Assembly: GCF_045635475.1 (NCBI RefSeq)
Contig: NZ_JBJGXI010000001.1
Span: forward strand, 248,001-312,000
Length of the DNA stretch: 64,000 nucleotides
Direction: 5' to 3'
Origin: JBJGXI01 sp045635475
GTDB lineage: Bacteria > Bacillota > Bacilli > Bacillales > Amphibacillaceae
Part shown: piece after piece, positions 36,466 through 45,989 of the stretch
Layout of the letters: each line of letters begins with the position of its first letter
How positions within the stretch are numbered: the stretch's first letter is position 1
Position numbers and translations under genes: made by a program
The notes under the pieces: model-generated
The model's database searches: none
What the model was told of the DNA's origin: nothing
The model's input: only the letters and a program-made list of their open reading frames with translations

Positions 36466-39400
36466 ATGTTTTGGACAGAGAAAAAGCTAGCTATTCGTAT
36501 AAATGAATTATCTGAATATCGGTATCGTGACACACTCTCGGTACCTTCATTCGATTTTCAGCTGGATGAAAATGGTGAGGTGGGGACATACCCGCCTCAG
36601 AATGGAGAATGGGAGGAAATTAAAGTAGGTGAAATTTGGCGTGGTCGTGACCTCTACGCTTGGCTGTCTACAGAAGTCGTTATTCCAGCCGAATGGAAAG
36701 GGCGAACCATTGTCGGCCGGTTTGACTTTGGTAGAACAGGAGGTGGAGGGAACTTTGGCTTCGAATCCTTATTGTATCTAAATGGATCACCCTATCAAGG
36801 GGTGGACATGAATCATCAGGAGGTATTTTTACCAGATGATTCTCCGAGTAAGAAGCTACAATTGAATTTCCGATTATGGTCTGGCACGGAAGGTGGAGGA
36901 ATTCCGCAGCAGCAGGAACACAAGCTAAAAAGAGCAGTCATTTCTTGGTTGGACGAAACAACAGATGATTTGTTTTTTACTAGTCAGGCTATATCCGATA
37001 CAGTAGATGTTTTGGATGAGAATGACCCGAATAGAATTGCTTTACTAAAAGCATTAGACCGGACTTTTTTAGAGATTGATTGGTCTAGCCCAGGTTCGGA
37101 TCATTTTTATACTTCTATTCAAGTCGCTCATAAGGTGTTGCTGACAGAACTGTCTGTTCTTGAAAAGCACCATGCAGTGACAATTCGTTGTATCGGCCAT
37201 ACGCATATTGATGTAGCGTGGCGTTGGCAATTAAAGCATACGCGAGAAAAGGCTGCTAGATCATTTTCAACTGTTTTACGCTTAATGGAACGGTACCCTG
37301 ACTATACGTTTCTCCAGACACAACCACAATTATATGAATACATTAAACAGGATTATCCTGAAATATACGATCAAATTAAAAAGCGCGTTAAAGAAGGCCG
37401 CTGGGAAGTGGAAGGAGCAATGTGGTTAGAGGCGGACTGTAATATTCCTTCTGGTGAATCATTAGTTAGGCAAATCTTAGTTGGCACACGGTTTCTTCGT
37501 GAAGAATTTGGTGCGGAATCAACGTATCTATGGTTACCGGATGTGTTCGGCTATAGCTGGGCACTGCCGCAGATATTAAAAAAATCAGGCATTGATACGT
37601 TTATGACAACTAAAATTAGCTGGAGTCAATACAATCGTATGCCTCATGATACGTTCCAGTGGCGTGGGATTGATGGATCAGAAGTGCTGACGCATTTTAT
37701 TACAACCGCACCAAAAGGAAAAAATACGTACACCTATAATGGAACCTTAAGTGCTCCCCAAGTAACTGGCATTTGGGATAACTATCGGGACAAGAAATTT
37801 AACCAGGAATTGCTGCTGGCATACGGACATGGTGATGGTGGTGGAGGGGTCACGAGAGACATGCTAGAAAGACGTCGACGCTTTGAACAGTTGCCAGGAA
37901 TGCCAAATGTCGTAACAGGAAGAGCAGATGAGTATTTTGAACGGTTACAGGAGAGTGTAGAAAGTACTGATCAGTACGTACATACGTGGGATGGAGAGCT
38001 ATATTTAGAATTCCATCGTGGAACGTATACGAGCCAAGCGCTAATTAAGCGAATGAATCGTAAATTAGAGCTTTTATACAGAGAGGCAGAATGGATCAAT
38101 GTTATTGCTAGTACGTTAGGTTCCACGTGGTCTTCATACCCACAGAAGCAATTAACAGATGGATGGAAGATTATATTACGAAATCAGTTTCATGATATCA
38201 TTCCAGGGTCATCGATTGGTGAAGTATACGAAGACAGTTTAATCGAGCATAAAGAGGCACAAGAAATTGGAAGCAAGGCTTGGAACCAAACTGCAAAAAG
38301 CCTTGTAGATGAAAAAGATCACCAATCCGTTTCGGTGTTCAATTCATCTCCTTGGCAAAGGGATGATTATGTGACTATTCCTGTAGAGCTAAACAAGGAA
38401 TCGGGGACGTGGCTAGATGGGAATGGAAAAGCACTTAAAGCACAACGTTTAGGAAACAATTGGTTGGTGCGAGCTCAGTCGCTTCCATCAATGGGCGTTT
38501 CTACCCTTTACTTTGACGCTAGTAAAGAGGCTGAAGAGAAGAATAATCCATTTAGCTGCACTTCCTCTAGTATAACCACTCCATACTATAAGTTGGAATG
38601 GAACGAACAAGGGCAACTAACGAAACTTTATGACCGACATGCAGAGCGTGATGTATTGGCTGAGGGAGAACGAGGCAATGTTCTTCAAGTCTTTGAGGAT
38701 AAGCCTATGCGTTTTGATGCTTGGGATATTGATATCTTTTACCAAGAGAAAATGCAGGAAATACTAAATCTTAAAAAGGTAAGCACCCCAGAGTCAGGTC
38801 CGTTGCGTACAATCATTCGATTTGAATGGGAGTATATGGAATCGAGCATTGTCCAGGATATGATTGTTTATGCGGAGGAACAAAGAATTGATTTTGTCAC
38901 AAAAGTCGATTGGCATGAATCACAGCAATTATTAAAAGTCGCATTTCCGGTAGATATTCGAAGCACAGAAGCGACGTATGATATTCAATATGGAAATGTG
39001 AAAAGACCCACGCATTGGAATACTAGCTGGGATGCAGCGCGCTTTGAAACAGTCGGACATCAATGGGCGGACTTGTCTGAACAAAGCTACGGGGTAAGTT
39101 TATTAAATGATTGTAAATACGGCTATGACATTAAAGATAACGTCATGCGACTTACGTTAATTAAATCCGGTATTTTTCCTGATCCGCATGCGGACCAAGG
39201 AGAGCACCTATTTACTTATTCCTTGTACCCTCATAAAGGAGATTGGCGAGAAGGTAATACCGTTATGAAAGCTTGGGAGCTTAACAATCCACTTACTTTT
39301 ATAAAAGGGAAAAGGAAGCATGACGAACCGTTCTCTTTATTTCATTTATCTGCTGACCATGTGATGATCGACGCAGTAAAGAAGGCAGAGGATGATAATC

Positions 39401-39591
39401 GAATTGTTGTGCGTGTGCATGAATTTAAAGGAGCAAGAGGGTCGGTGCGGGTGAATAGCGATGCAACGATTAATTCATGGCAGGAAACTGACTTAATGGA
39501 ACGACCAATCAGTGATGTTTTCAAGGGTGAATCCATCGATTTTAAAATTAAACCTTATGAAATAAAAACCTTCTTAATAGAAATGGAGTGA
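36466..39591 (+). CDS. GH38 alpha-mannosidase, cytosolic
   Basis: A 1041-residue GH38 enzyme hydrolysing alpha-linked mannose. An N-terminal beta domain precedes the catalytic alpha/beta domain with the metal motif GHTHIDVAW (His 247, Asp 249) and nucleophile in WLPDVFGYSW (Asp 359). TTKISWSQYNRMPHDTFQW supports the family, and a three-helix bundle and large beta-sandwich C-terminus complete the usual length. No signal peptide. Ribosome site AAGGAG. It has a close full-length paralogue at 40994, separated by a sulfatase gene whose start lies six bases after this stop. It likely trims imported mannose-containing oligosaccharides. Confidence 0.95.
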   Translation: MFWTEKKLAIRINELSEYRYRDTLSVPSFDFQLDENGEVGTYPPQNGEWEEIKVGEIWRGRDLYAWLSTEVVIPAEWKGRTIVGRFDFGRTGGGGNFGFESLLYLNGSPYQGVDMNHQEVFLPDDSPSKKLQLNFRLWSGTEGGGIPQQQEHKLKRAVISWLDETTDDLFFTSQAISDTVDVLDENDPNRIALLKALDRTFLEIDWSSPGSDHFYTSIQVAHKVLLTELSVLEKHHAVTIRCIGHTHIDVAWRWQLKHTREKAARSFSTVLRLMERYPDYTFLQTQPQLYEYIKQDYPEIYDQIKKRVKEGRWEVEGAMWLEADCNIPSGESLVRQILVGTRFLREEFGAESTYLWLPDVFGYSWALPQILKKSGIDTFMTTKISWSQYNRMPHDTFQWRGIDGSEVLTHFITTAPKGKNTYTYNGTLSAPQVTGIWDNYRDKKFNQELLLAYGHGDGGGGVTRDMLERRRRFEQLPGMPNVVTGRADEYFERLQESVESTDQYVHTWDGELYLEFHRGTYTSQALIKRMNRKLELLYREAEWINVIASTLGSTWSSYPQKQLTDGWKIILRNQFHDIIPGSSIGEVYEDSLIEHKEAQEIGSKAWNQTAKSLVDEKDHQSVSVFNSSPWQRDDYVTIPVELNKESGTWLDGNGKALKAQRLGNNWLVRAQSLPSMGVSTLYFDASKEAEEKNNPFSCTSSSITTPYYKLEWNEQGQLTKLYDRHAERDVLAEGERGNVLQVFEDKPMRFDAWDIDIFYQEKMQEILNLKKVSTPESGPLRTIIRFEWEYMESSIVQDMIVYAEEQRIDFVTKVDWHESQQLLKVAFPVDIRSTEATYDIQYGNVKRPTHWNTSWDAARFETVGHQWADLSEQSYGVSLLNDCKYGYDIKDNVMRLTLIKSGIFPDPHADQGEHLFTYSLYPHKGDWREGNTVMKAWELNNPLTFIKGKRKHDEPFSLFHLSADHVMIDAVKKAEDDNRIVVRVHEFKGARGSVRVNSDATINSWQETDLMERPISDVFKGESIDFKIKPYEIKTFLIEME

Positions 39592-39596
39592 TCCAC

Positions 39597-40895
39597 ATGG
39601 AGAAGCCAAATATTATTCTCATTACATCGCATGATACAGGAAGGTACTTAGGCTGCTACGGAAGAGGGGTTGAAACGCCCGAAATTAATCAGCTTGCAGA
39701 AGAAGGAATTCGATTTGATCAATATTTTTGTCCAGCTCCGCAATGCAGTCCAAGTCGAGGAAGTATGATAAGTGGAATGTATCCAAACCGTCACGGGTTG
39801 ATGGGGCTTGGTCATTTAGGGTTTAGTATGAAGCCTGAGATTGTAACATTGCCGAAAGCAATGACTGCATGTGGATATGAATCTGTTCTAATCGGACTAA
39901 GTCACGAGCGAATCGACGATGATTCCTCACCAGAGGCAATTGGTTATGAAAGGTTCGAAGCGGTTCCTGGAAACCGAGCGCATGATGTGGCAGATAAGGT
40001 GGAGGCGTTTTTGCAGGAGAAAGCATCCACTACTCTTTCTCGGCCCTTCTATGCTTCTGTAGGGTTACATGAAACGCATCGAAAAGGCTATTTATTCGAT
40101 GAATACGAACCAGTGCAAGAAGAGCAAGTAGATATACCATCCTATTTACCGAATACTTCACAGACGCAAGATGATTTTGCCCATTTTCAAGGCTCCGTCA
40201 AATTATTAGATCAGGCAGTTGGTCGTATCGTTCAATCACTTAAGGATACAGGGTTAGAAAATGATACCTTGATCATTTATACGACCGATCACGGGATTGC
40301 CTTTCCGCGGGCGAAGGGTACGCTATTTGATGCGGGGTTAGAAACCGCGTTTATTATGAGATGGACGAACGGTTTTAGAGGTGGTCGCGTGCAAAATGAG
40401 TTGCTTTGCAATATTGATTTAATGCCAACGCTAATAGAAATAGCAGGTGGAGAAGCGCCAATTAATGTAGATGGTGAAAGCTTTCTACCTTTATTAAAGG
40501 AAGAATCAGAGAAAGCTAGAAATCAATTTTTCTGCGAGCTATCGTGGCATGACCTATATCATCCAATGCGCGGTGTACGAACAAATCGATATAAATATAT
40601 CCGGAATTTTGAAGCAGGTCCTTCCGTGTACATGCCTGCAGACATTTATCAAAGTCCATCCGGTTGTGTAGTAAGAGATGCATATAGCACTCCTAATCAG
40701 AAGGAAGAGCTGTATGATTTGAAGCTAGATCCGCTCGAGCAGAATAATCTCATACATGATGCTAGCTATAGCCATCTATTGACGGACTTAAGGAAACGGG
40801 TTGTTCAATGGATGGAACAGAATCACGACCCTTTATTAGACGGACCTATTCCTGGCCAAGTAGCGAGTGAATGGGAGCGAATCTGGAGCAAATAA
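39597..40895 (+). CDS. Type I sulfatase, heparan N-sulfatase-like branch
   Basis: A 432-residue sulfatase. ATG at 39597 is chosen because GGAGTG at 39585-39590 overlaps the earlier GTG. The N-terminus ITSHDTGRYLGCYG is characteristic of the SGSH-like branch. CSPSRGSMISGMYPNRHG gives a formylglycine cysteine at 50, and the metal segment is TTDHGIAFPRAKG. The position of the usual GKxH lysine reads IGLSHERI. No signal peptide. The short spacing after GH38 indicates translational coupling. N-sulfamate versus O-sulfate specificity cannot be told from sequence alone. Confidence 0.92.
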   Translation: MEKPNIILITSHDTGRYLGCYGRGVETPEINQLAEEGIRFDQYFCPAPQCSPSRGSMISGMYPNRHGLMGLGHLGFSMKPEIVTLPKAMTACGYESVLIGLSHERIDDDSSPEAIGYERFEAVPGNRAHDVADKVEAFLQEKASTTLSRPFYASVGLHETHRKGYLFDEYEPVQEEQVDIPSYLPNTSQTQDDFAHFQGSVKLLDQAVGRIVQSLKDTGLENDTLIIYTTDHGIAFPRAKGTLFDAGLETAFIMRWTNGFRGGRVQNELLCNIDLMPTLIEIAGGEAPINVDGESFLPLLKEESEKARNQFFCELSWHDLYHPMRGVRTNRYKYIRNFEAGPSVYMPADIYQSPSGCVVRDAYSTPNQKEELYDLKLDPLEQNNLIHDASYSHLLTDLRKRVVQWMEQNHDPLLDGPIPGQVASEWERIWSK

Positions 40896-40905
40896 GGTTT
40901 CTAAC

Positions 40906-40945
40906 AAGCCTCTTTGTGGTTGATCCACCTAGGGGCTTATCTTTT
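40906..40945 (+). terminator. Probable terminator between sulfatase and second GH38 gene
   Basis: AAGCCTC at 40906-40912 pairs with GGGGCTT at 40932-40938, with an inner GTGG/CCAC pair, followed by ATCTTTT. It may be partial, because the downstream genes on the same strand have no obvious separate promoter. Confidence 0.6.
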
Positions 40946-40993
40946 AAGTGTATTTATAATTAGTAGTAATAATTTATTTTACGGAGTGATGGT

Positions 40994-43900
40994 ATGTTTT
41001 TTACAGAAGATAAACTGGAACGACGAATACAAGAGCTGGAGCCCTATCGCTATGTAAATCCAATTAAACTATCAAAATTTAAATTTCAATTAGATGTAGA
41101 TGGGGGTATTGGGGAATATCCACCTCAGGATGGTGAATGGTCGTCCATACTTGTTGGCGATTATTGGAGTGGTTGGGATACCTATGTTTGGCTAGCGAGT
41201 GAAGTGGAACTACCATCTGAATGGGCGGGACACCAAGTTGTTGGCTTATTTGACTTTGGAAAGATTGGGCAAGAGACGAACCTTGGTTTTGAAGCGTTGT
41301 TGTTTTTAAATGGTAAGCCATATCAAGGTGTTGATTCGAATCACGTAGAGGTATTATTTCCTAACGATATGTCCGGTGCAGCGCATTCCCTGCACTTTCG
41401 CTTATGGTCGGGATTACATGGGAAGGGAAAACGTGTAGAACAAGAGCATAAAATCCAACAAGCGGAAATTGCTTGTTTAGAAGAATTAACTGATGATCTA
41501 TACTTTACTGGGAAAGCAGTAATAGAGACCATTCATGTCTTGGATAAGAATAGCGCACAAAGAATGGAATTGTTAAAAGCACTGGATCAGGCATTTTTAC
41601 AAATTGACTGGACATACCCTGGGTCCGATAGATTCTACCAATCTGTTGCAGAAGCATGTGATGTTTTACATTCCCGATTGGAACATATGCATAACAATCA
41701 TCCTATCACTGTTAACTGTATTGGTCATACACATATTGACGTTGCTTGGCTCTGGAGGTTGAAGCATACACGGGAAAAGGCTGCTCGTTCTTTCTCCACT
41801 GTGCTTCGTTTGATGGAAAAATATCAAGAATACACATTTCTGCAAACACAACCACAATTATATGACTATATCAAAAAAGATTATCCAGAAATCTATGAAC
41901 AAATCAAAGAAAGAATAAAAGAAGGAAGGTGGGAAGCAGGAGGGGCGATGTGGCTAGAAGCGGATTGTAACATTCCGTCAGGTGAATCACTTGTTAGACA
42001 AATTCTTCAAGGCACCAGTTTCTTCCGCGATGAATTTGGCGTGGAATGCCGCAATCTATGGTTACCTGATGTGTTTGGCTATAGTTGGGCGTTGCCTCAA
42101 ATCCTAAAAAAGTCAGGTATTGATTCCTTTATGACAACAAAAATTAGTTGGAGTCAATATAATCAAATGCCGCATGACACGTTTTATTGGAGAGGAATAG
42201 ATGGAACAGAAATTTTAACGCATTTTATTACAACACCTGTCGTAAACGATCATGTGAAAAGGTATTGCTATAACGGTCATATTACTCCTTACACGGTTTC
42301 TGGAATTTGGGAAAGATATCAAGATAAGAACATAAATCAGGATTTGCTATTAGCTTACGGTTATGGTGATGGTGGTGGCGGTGTGAACAGAGAAATGCTT
42401 GAAATGCGTCGCCGTTTAGAAGATATGCCAGGATTACCAAAAGTAGTAACGAGTCGGAGTGATGACTATTTTGAAGAACTAAAAGAGACGGTGAATAAGA
42501 CAGATCAGTATGTCCATACATGGGATGGAGAGCTTTATCTTGAGCTGCATCGCGGAACTTATACGAGTCAGGCTTTCATTAAACAGGTGAATCGAGAGCT
42601 TGAACTGTTATCTAGACAGGTAGAATGGCTAGGCGTATTAACGAGTGTCCAGCAGCTAAATTGGAGTAGTTATAAGAAGGAAAGGCTTAAGCGTGCATGG
42701 GAAATTATATTGCGGAATCAGTTTCATGATATTATTCCTGGAACATCGATACCAGAAGTGAATGAAGACTGTGCAAGCGAGTATAAGGTGGCAAAGGAAT
42801 TATTACATACAGTTTGGCATGAAAATGCAGGGGTATTGGTTCAATCTACTGCCAATCAGGAAACAGATGGAGATCAACATGGTGAAGTAGTTACTATTTT
42901 TAATAGTGATTCTTGGTCGAGATCAGATGTAATATCCATACCTAAATTTGTTAATGATTCGTCAGGGAGCTGGTACGATGTTAACGGAGAGGAATTGGAA
43001 TGCGTTCTAGGGGAAGAAGCATGGTTAGTGCATGTAAAAGAGATGCCGTCAATGGGATATACATCACTGACTTTTAAAGGTGAAGGTGTACCAACTGGTA
43101 GTTCCGACGCTTTTGAAACAATGTCAGAGGCAAAGGCAATCATGACCCCATTTTACAAGGTGGAATGGAATGACTTAGGTCAAATTACTCGAATGTATGA
43201 CCGTGAGGCAGGAAGAGAGGTTCTAGCTGAGGAAGCATGTGGAAATGTATTTCAGGTATTTGAAAACAAACCATTGCGTGGGGATGCTTGGGGGATTGAT
43301 TTGTTTTACCAAGAGAAAATGAAGGAAGTAGTAGAGCTTCAATCGTTCGAAATAAAAGAGATGAATGCATTACAACTAATCCTACACCTAAAATGGAACT
43401 ACGGAAATTCTATGATAGAACAGGATGTTATTTTATATGCTGAAAATCGCAGGATTGATTTTCGAACTACCGTTGATTGGTATCAAAGAGAGGAGTTACT
43501 GAAGGTTGCTTTCCCGGTAGATGTTCGGGCAACAGAAGCAACGTATGATATCCAGTTTGGAAATGTTAAGCGTCCAACGCATTGGAATACAAGCTGGGAT
43601 TATGCACGTTTTGAGACGGTCGGACATTTTTGGGCTGACTTGTCGGAAAGTGGCTATGGTGTTGGATTGCTAAACAATAGTAAATACGGCTATGACATTA
43701 AAGACAATGTAATACGTTTAACCCTATTGAATTCGCCAATTGTTCCTGATCCTCATGCAGATCAAGGAAGGCATGCATTTACGTATAGCTTGTTGCCGCA
43801 TACAGGTGATTGGAGAGAAGGGAGCGTCGTGCAAGAAGCGTGGAAACTAAACAATCCTGTTCGGGTTGAAGCAGGAATGCCAGTAAAAGCGCAGCTATCG

Positions 43901-44164
43901 TTATTTCATTGTTCCTTAGATCATGTCATGATTGATGCGGTTAAGCAGGCGGAGGATGATGAAGAAACAGTAGTTATTCGTCTACATGAATATGCTGGGA
44001 GTCGAGGGCATGTTGAAATATGCAGTGATTTACCCATTCATTCATGGCGGGAATGTAATTTGATGGAACAACCCATTGAAGATAGAAATGACCAGTCACC
44101 TTTTACATTCTCCATTAAACCGTATGAAATTAAGACATTCCTACTTCGAATGGGAGGGATTTAA
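40994..44164 (+). CDS. GH38 alpha-mannosidase, cytosolic (second copy)
   Basis: A 1056-residue paralogue of the 36466 product with the same layout and the same residue numbers for key sites: GHTHIDVAW (His 247, Asp 249) and WLPDVFGYSW (Asp 359). Long identical stretches occur around ISWSQYN and RPTHWNTSWD. Differences concentrate in the N-terminal domain and the region around residues 415-425. No signal peptide. Two active-site-intact copies in one operon suggest different linkage or substituent specificity. Its stop abuts the TTG start of the isomerase gene. Confidence 0.95.
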   Translation: MFFTEDKLERRIQELEPYRYVNPIKLSKFKFQLDVDGGIGEYPPQDGEWSSILVGDYWSGWDTYVWLASEVELPSEWAGHQVVGLFDFGKIGQETNLGFEALLFLNGKPYQGVDSNHVEVLFPNDMSGAAHSLHFRLWSGLHGKGKRVEQEHKIQQAEIACLEELTDDLYFTGKAVIETIHVLDKNSAQRMELLKALDQAFLQIDWTYPGSDRFYQSVAEACDVLHSRLEHMHNNHPITVNCIGHTHIDVAWLWRLKHTREKAARSFSTVLRLMEKYQEYTFLQTQPQLYDYIKKDYPEIYEQIKERIKEGRWEAGGAMWLEADCNIPSGESLVRQILQGTSFFRDEFGVECRNLWLPDVFGYSWALPQILKKSGIDSFMTTKISWSQYNQMPHDTFYWRGIDGTEILTHFITTPVVNDHVKRYCYNGHITPYTVSGIWERYQDKNINQDLLLAYGYGDGGGGVNREMLEMRRRLEDMPGLPKVVTSRSDDYFEELKETVNKTDQYVHTWDGELYLELHRGTYTSQAFIKQVNRELELLSRQVEWLGVLTSVQQLNWSSYKKERLKRAWEIILRNQFHDIIPGTSIPEVNEDCASEYKVAKELLHTVWHENAGVLVQSTANQETDGDQHGEVVTIFNSDSWSRSDVISIPKFVNDSSGSWYDVNGEELECVLGEEAWLVHVKEMPSMGYTSLTFKGEGVPTGSSDAFETMSEAKAIMTPFYKVEWNDLGQITRMYDREAGREVLAEEACGNVFQVFENKPLRGDAWGIDLFYQEKMKEVVELQSFEIKEMNALQLILHLKWNYGNSMIEQDVILYAENRRIDFRTTVDWYQREELLKVAFPVDVRATEATYDIQFGNVKRPTHWNTSWDYARFETVGHFWADLSESGYGVGLLNNSKYGYDIKDNVIRLTLLNSPIVPDPHADQGRHAFTYSLLPHTGDWREGSVVQEAWKLNNPVRVEAGMPVKAQLSLFHCSLDHVMIDAVKQAEDDEETVVIRLHEYAGSRGHVEICSDLPIHSWRECNLMEQPIEDRNDQSPFTFSIKPYEIKTFLLRMGGI

Positions 44165-45319
44165 TTGGAAACAAAGAAATATTATAAGGAACTCTGCTTT
44201 CGACCAATTAAACTACAAAAAAATCGAGTGTGGCGAACTTATACTGGTGGTAAGCTGCTAGAAGAATGGCAGGGCGAGTGTCAATCTTCCGATGGTTCCT
44301 TTCCTGAAGAGTGGGTTGCTTCGATAACGAAGGCAAAAAATGTAGGTCGTGAATCAATAGCTAATGAAGGTCTTAGTTTCATAGACTTAGGAGGTCAAGA
44401 AAAAATCACTTTGAAAGAAGTTATTGAAACGAATCCTAAAGCATTTTTGGGCAAGAGGCATACGGAAGTTTACGGCTCTAAGTTGGCAGTGCTTGTTAAG
44501 GTTCTGGATGCTAGTGAAAGACTGACCATACAAACCCATCCTGAAAAGAATACAGCAAAGCGTCTATTTCAATCTGAATTTGGTAAGACAGAAGCCTGGA
44601 TGATATTAGGAGGCAGGAAGGTTAACGACTGTGACCCGTATCTACTAATGGGGTTTAAACCAGGAATAACGAAAGAGAAGTGGCGTCAATTATTTGAAGA
44701 GCAAGACATAGATGGAATGATTGCCTCTTTACACCAAGTACCATTAAAGAAGGATGATGTCTTTTTAATAGAAGGTGGTGTTCCACATGCGATTGGTGAA
44801 GGGTGCTTCATTATAGAAATACAAGAGCCAACAGATTTAACGCTTCGTGTTGAGAAGACAACACCTAATGGCATGGGAATTCCAGATCTAGCATGTCATC
44901 AAGGGCTTGGCTTTGATAACATGATGGATTGCTTTTGCTATGATTCATATTCATACGAGGAAATGATAAACCGTTCAAAAATACTACCGAAAACTATTCA
45001 AGAAGGGAAGGGAGGGCACGAAATCGAATTAATAGGAACATCTAGTACAGATCGTTTCAAAATGAATCGGATAGAAGTGAAGGGTGTATTCGAGCGCCAG
45101 AGATCCGAATCGTTTTTCATCGTGATTGTAGTAAAAGGCCATGGGAAGCTACAGTGGTCTGATCAAGAAATAGCTATTCATCAATCGGATCAAATCTTTA
45201 TACCAGCGTCTGTAGAAAGAACTGTTTGGGAAAATTTAGGTTATACCGAATTAACGGTTGTCTTATGTTTTCCTCCAGACGTAGAAGCTAATAGCGGGAA
45301 TTGTCAGGAAAACTTATAA
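44165..45319 (+). CDS. manA: Mannose-6-phosphate isomerase, class I
   Basis: A 384-residue zinc enzyme interconverting mannose-6-phosphate and fructose-6-phosphate. TTG start lies directly after the mannosidase stop, with GGGAGG upstream. Metal-ligand segments are LTIQTHPEK (about 118-126) and IEGGVPHAIGEG (about 201-212); IIEIQEPTDLTLRV is also typical. A C-terminal cupin part follows. Being fused into the mannosidase operon, it would feed released mannose into glycolysis once phosphorylated; no mannokinase gene is visible in the window. Confidence 0.92.
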   Translation: METKKYYKELCFRPIKLQKNRVWRTYTGGKLLEEWQGECQSSDGSFPEEWVASITKAKNVGRESIANEGLSFIDLGGQEKITLKEVIETNPKAFLGKRHTEVYGSKLAVLVKVLDASERLTIQTHPEKNTAKRLFQSEFGKTEAWMILGGRKVNDCDPYLLMGFKPGITKEKWRQLFEEQDIDGMIASLHQVPLKKDDVFLIEGGVPHAIGEGCFIIEIQEPTDLTLRVEKTTPNGMGIPDLACHQGLGFDNMMDCFCYDSYSYEEMINRSKILPKTIQEGKGGHEIELIGTSSTDRFKMNRIEVKGVFERQRSESFFIVIVVKGHGKLQWSDQEIAIHQSDQIFIPASVERTVWENLGYTELTVVLCFPPDVEANSGNCQENL

Positions 45320-45352
45320 ATGAATTGAGCTCTGAGAGGAAGGTGAAGGAGA

Positions 45353-45952
45353 ATGACCAGTTTAATAGAAAAGCTGTATCGTCTCAGTGAATGGATTATG
45401 AAGTTAGCATATGTAAACTTTCTTTGGATCTTTTTTACTATCGTTGGTTTAGGTGTATTTGGTTTTTTTCCAGGAACTGTGGCGATGTTTACGATTATTC
45501 GTAAGTGGCTGATGAAGGATGTGGATGCGCCAATATTTAAAACATTTTGGCATGCCTATCGAAAGGATTTCTTACGCGCAAACATTCTAGGGTTCAGTAT
45601 GATCGTAATTGGATATTTATTATATGTTGATTATCGTTTCTTCCAATCAACGGGCAGTCTGTTGCAACCAATTTCTTTTATTTTTATTATTCTACTCTTT
45701 CTTTATTTTGTCGTGTTTTTATACATCTTCCCAGTATTCGTGCACTACGAGTATAAATTATTTGAGTATATCAAGTATTCTCTAGTTATTGCTCTTGGCA
45801 AACCATTTCAAACCTTTGTGATGGTGATGAGTAGCTTCATCTTGCTGTTTGTTTTTCAATTTCTTCCAGGGTTAATTCCCTTTTTTGCTGGAAGTTTAAT
45901 GAGTATTGTTTTAATGTGGATTGCTGCAAACGCATTTCCAAAAGAAGAGTAG
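45353..45952 (+). CDS. YesL/DUF624-family membrane protein
   Basis: A 199-residue membrane protein with about five hydrophobic spans. The N-terminus LSEWIMKLAYVNFLWIFFTI and FPGTVAMFTIIRKWLM are typical of the DUF624 family. Such proteins accompany LplABC-type importers in Bacillales (YesL in the B. subtilis rhamnogalacturonan locus); their role is not established. It lies between manA and a sulfatase gene. Confidence 0.88.
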   Translation: MTSLIEKLYRLSEWIMKLAYVNFLWIFFTIVGLGVFGFFPGTVAMFTIIRKWLMKDVDAPIFKTFWHAYRKDFLRANILGFSMIVIGYLLYVDYRFFQSTGSLLQPISFIFIILLFLYFVVFLYIFPVFVHYEYKLFEYIKYSLVIALGKPFQTFVMVMSSFILLFVFQFLPGLIPFFAGSLMSIVLMWIAANAFPKEE

Positions 45953-45989
45953 TAAAAAAGCTATTTGAACGTGGAAAGGATGTCTTGTT

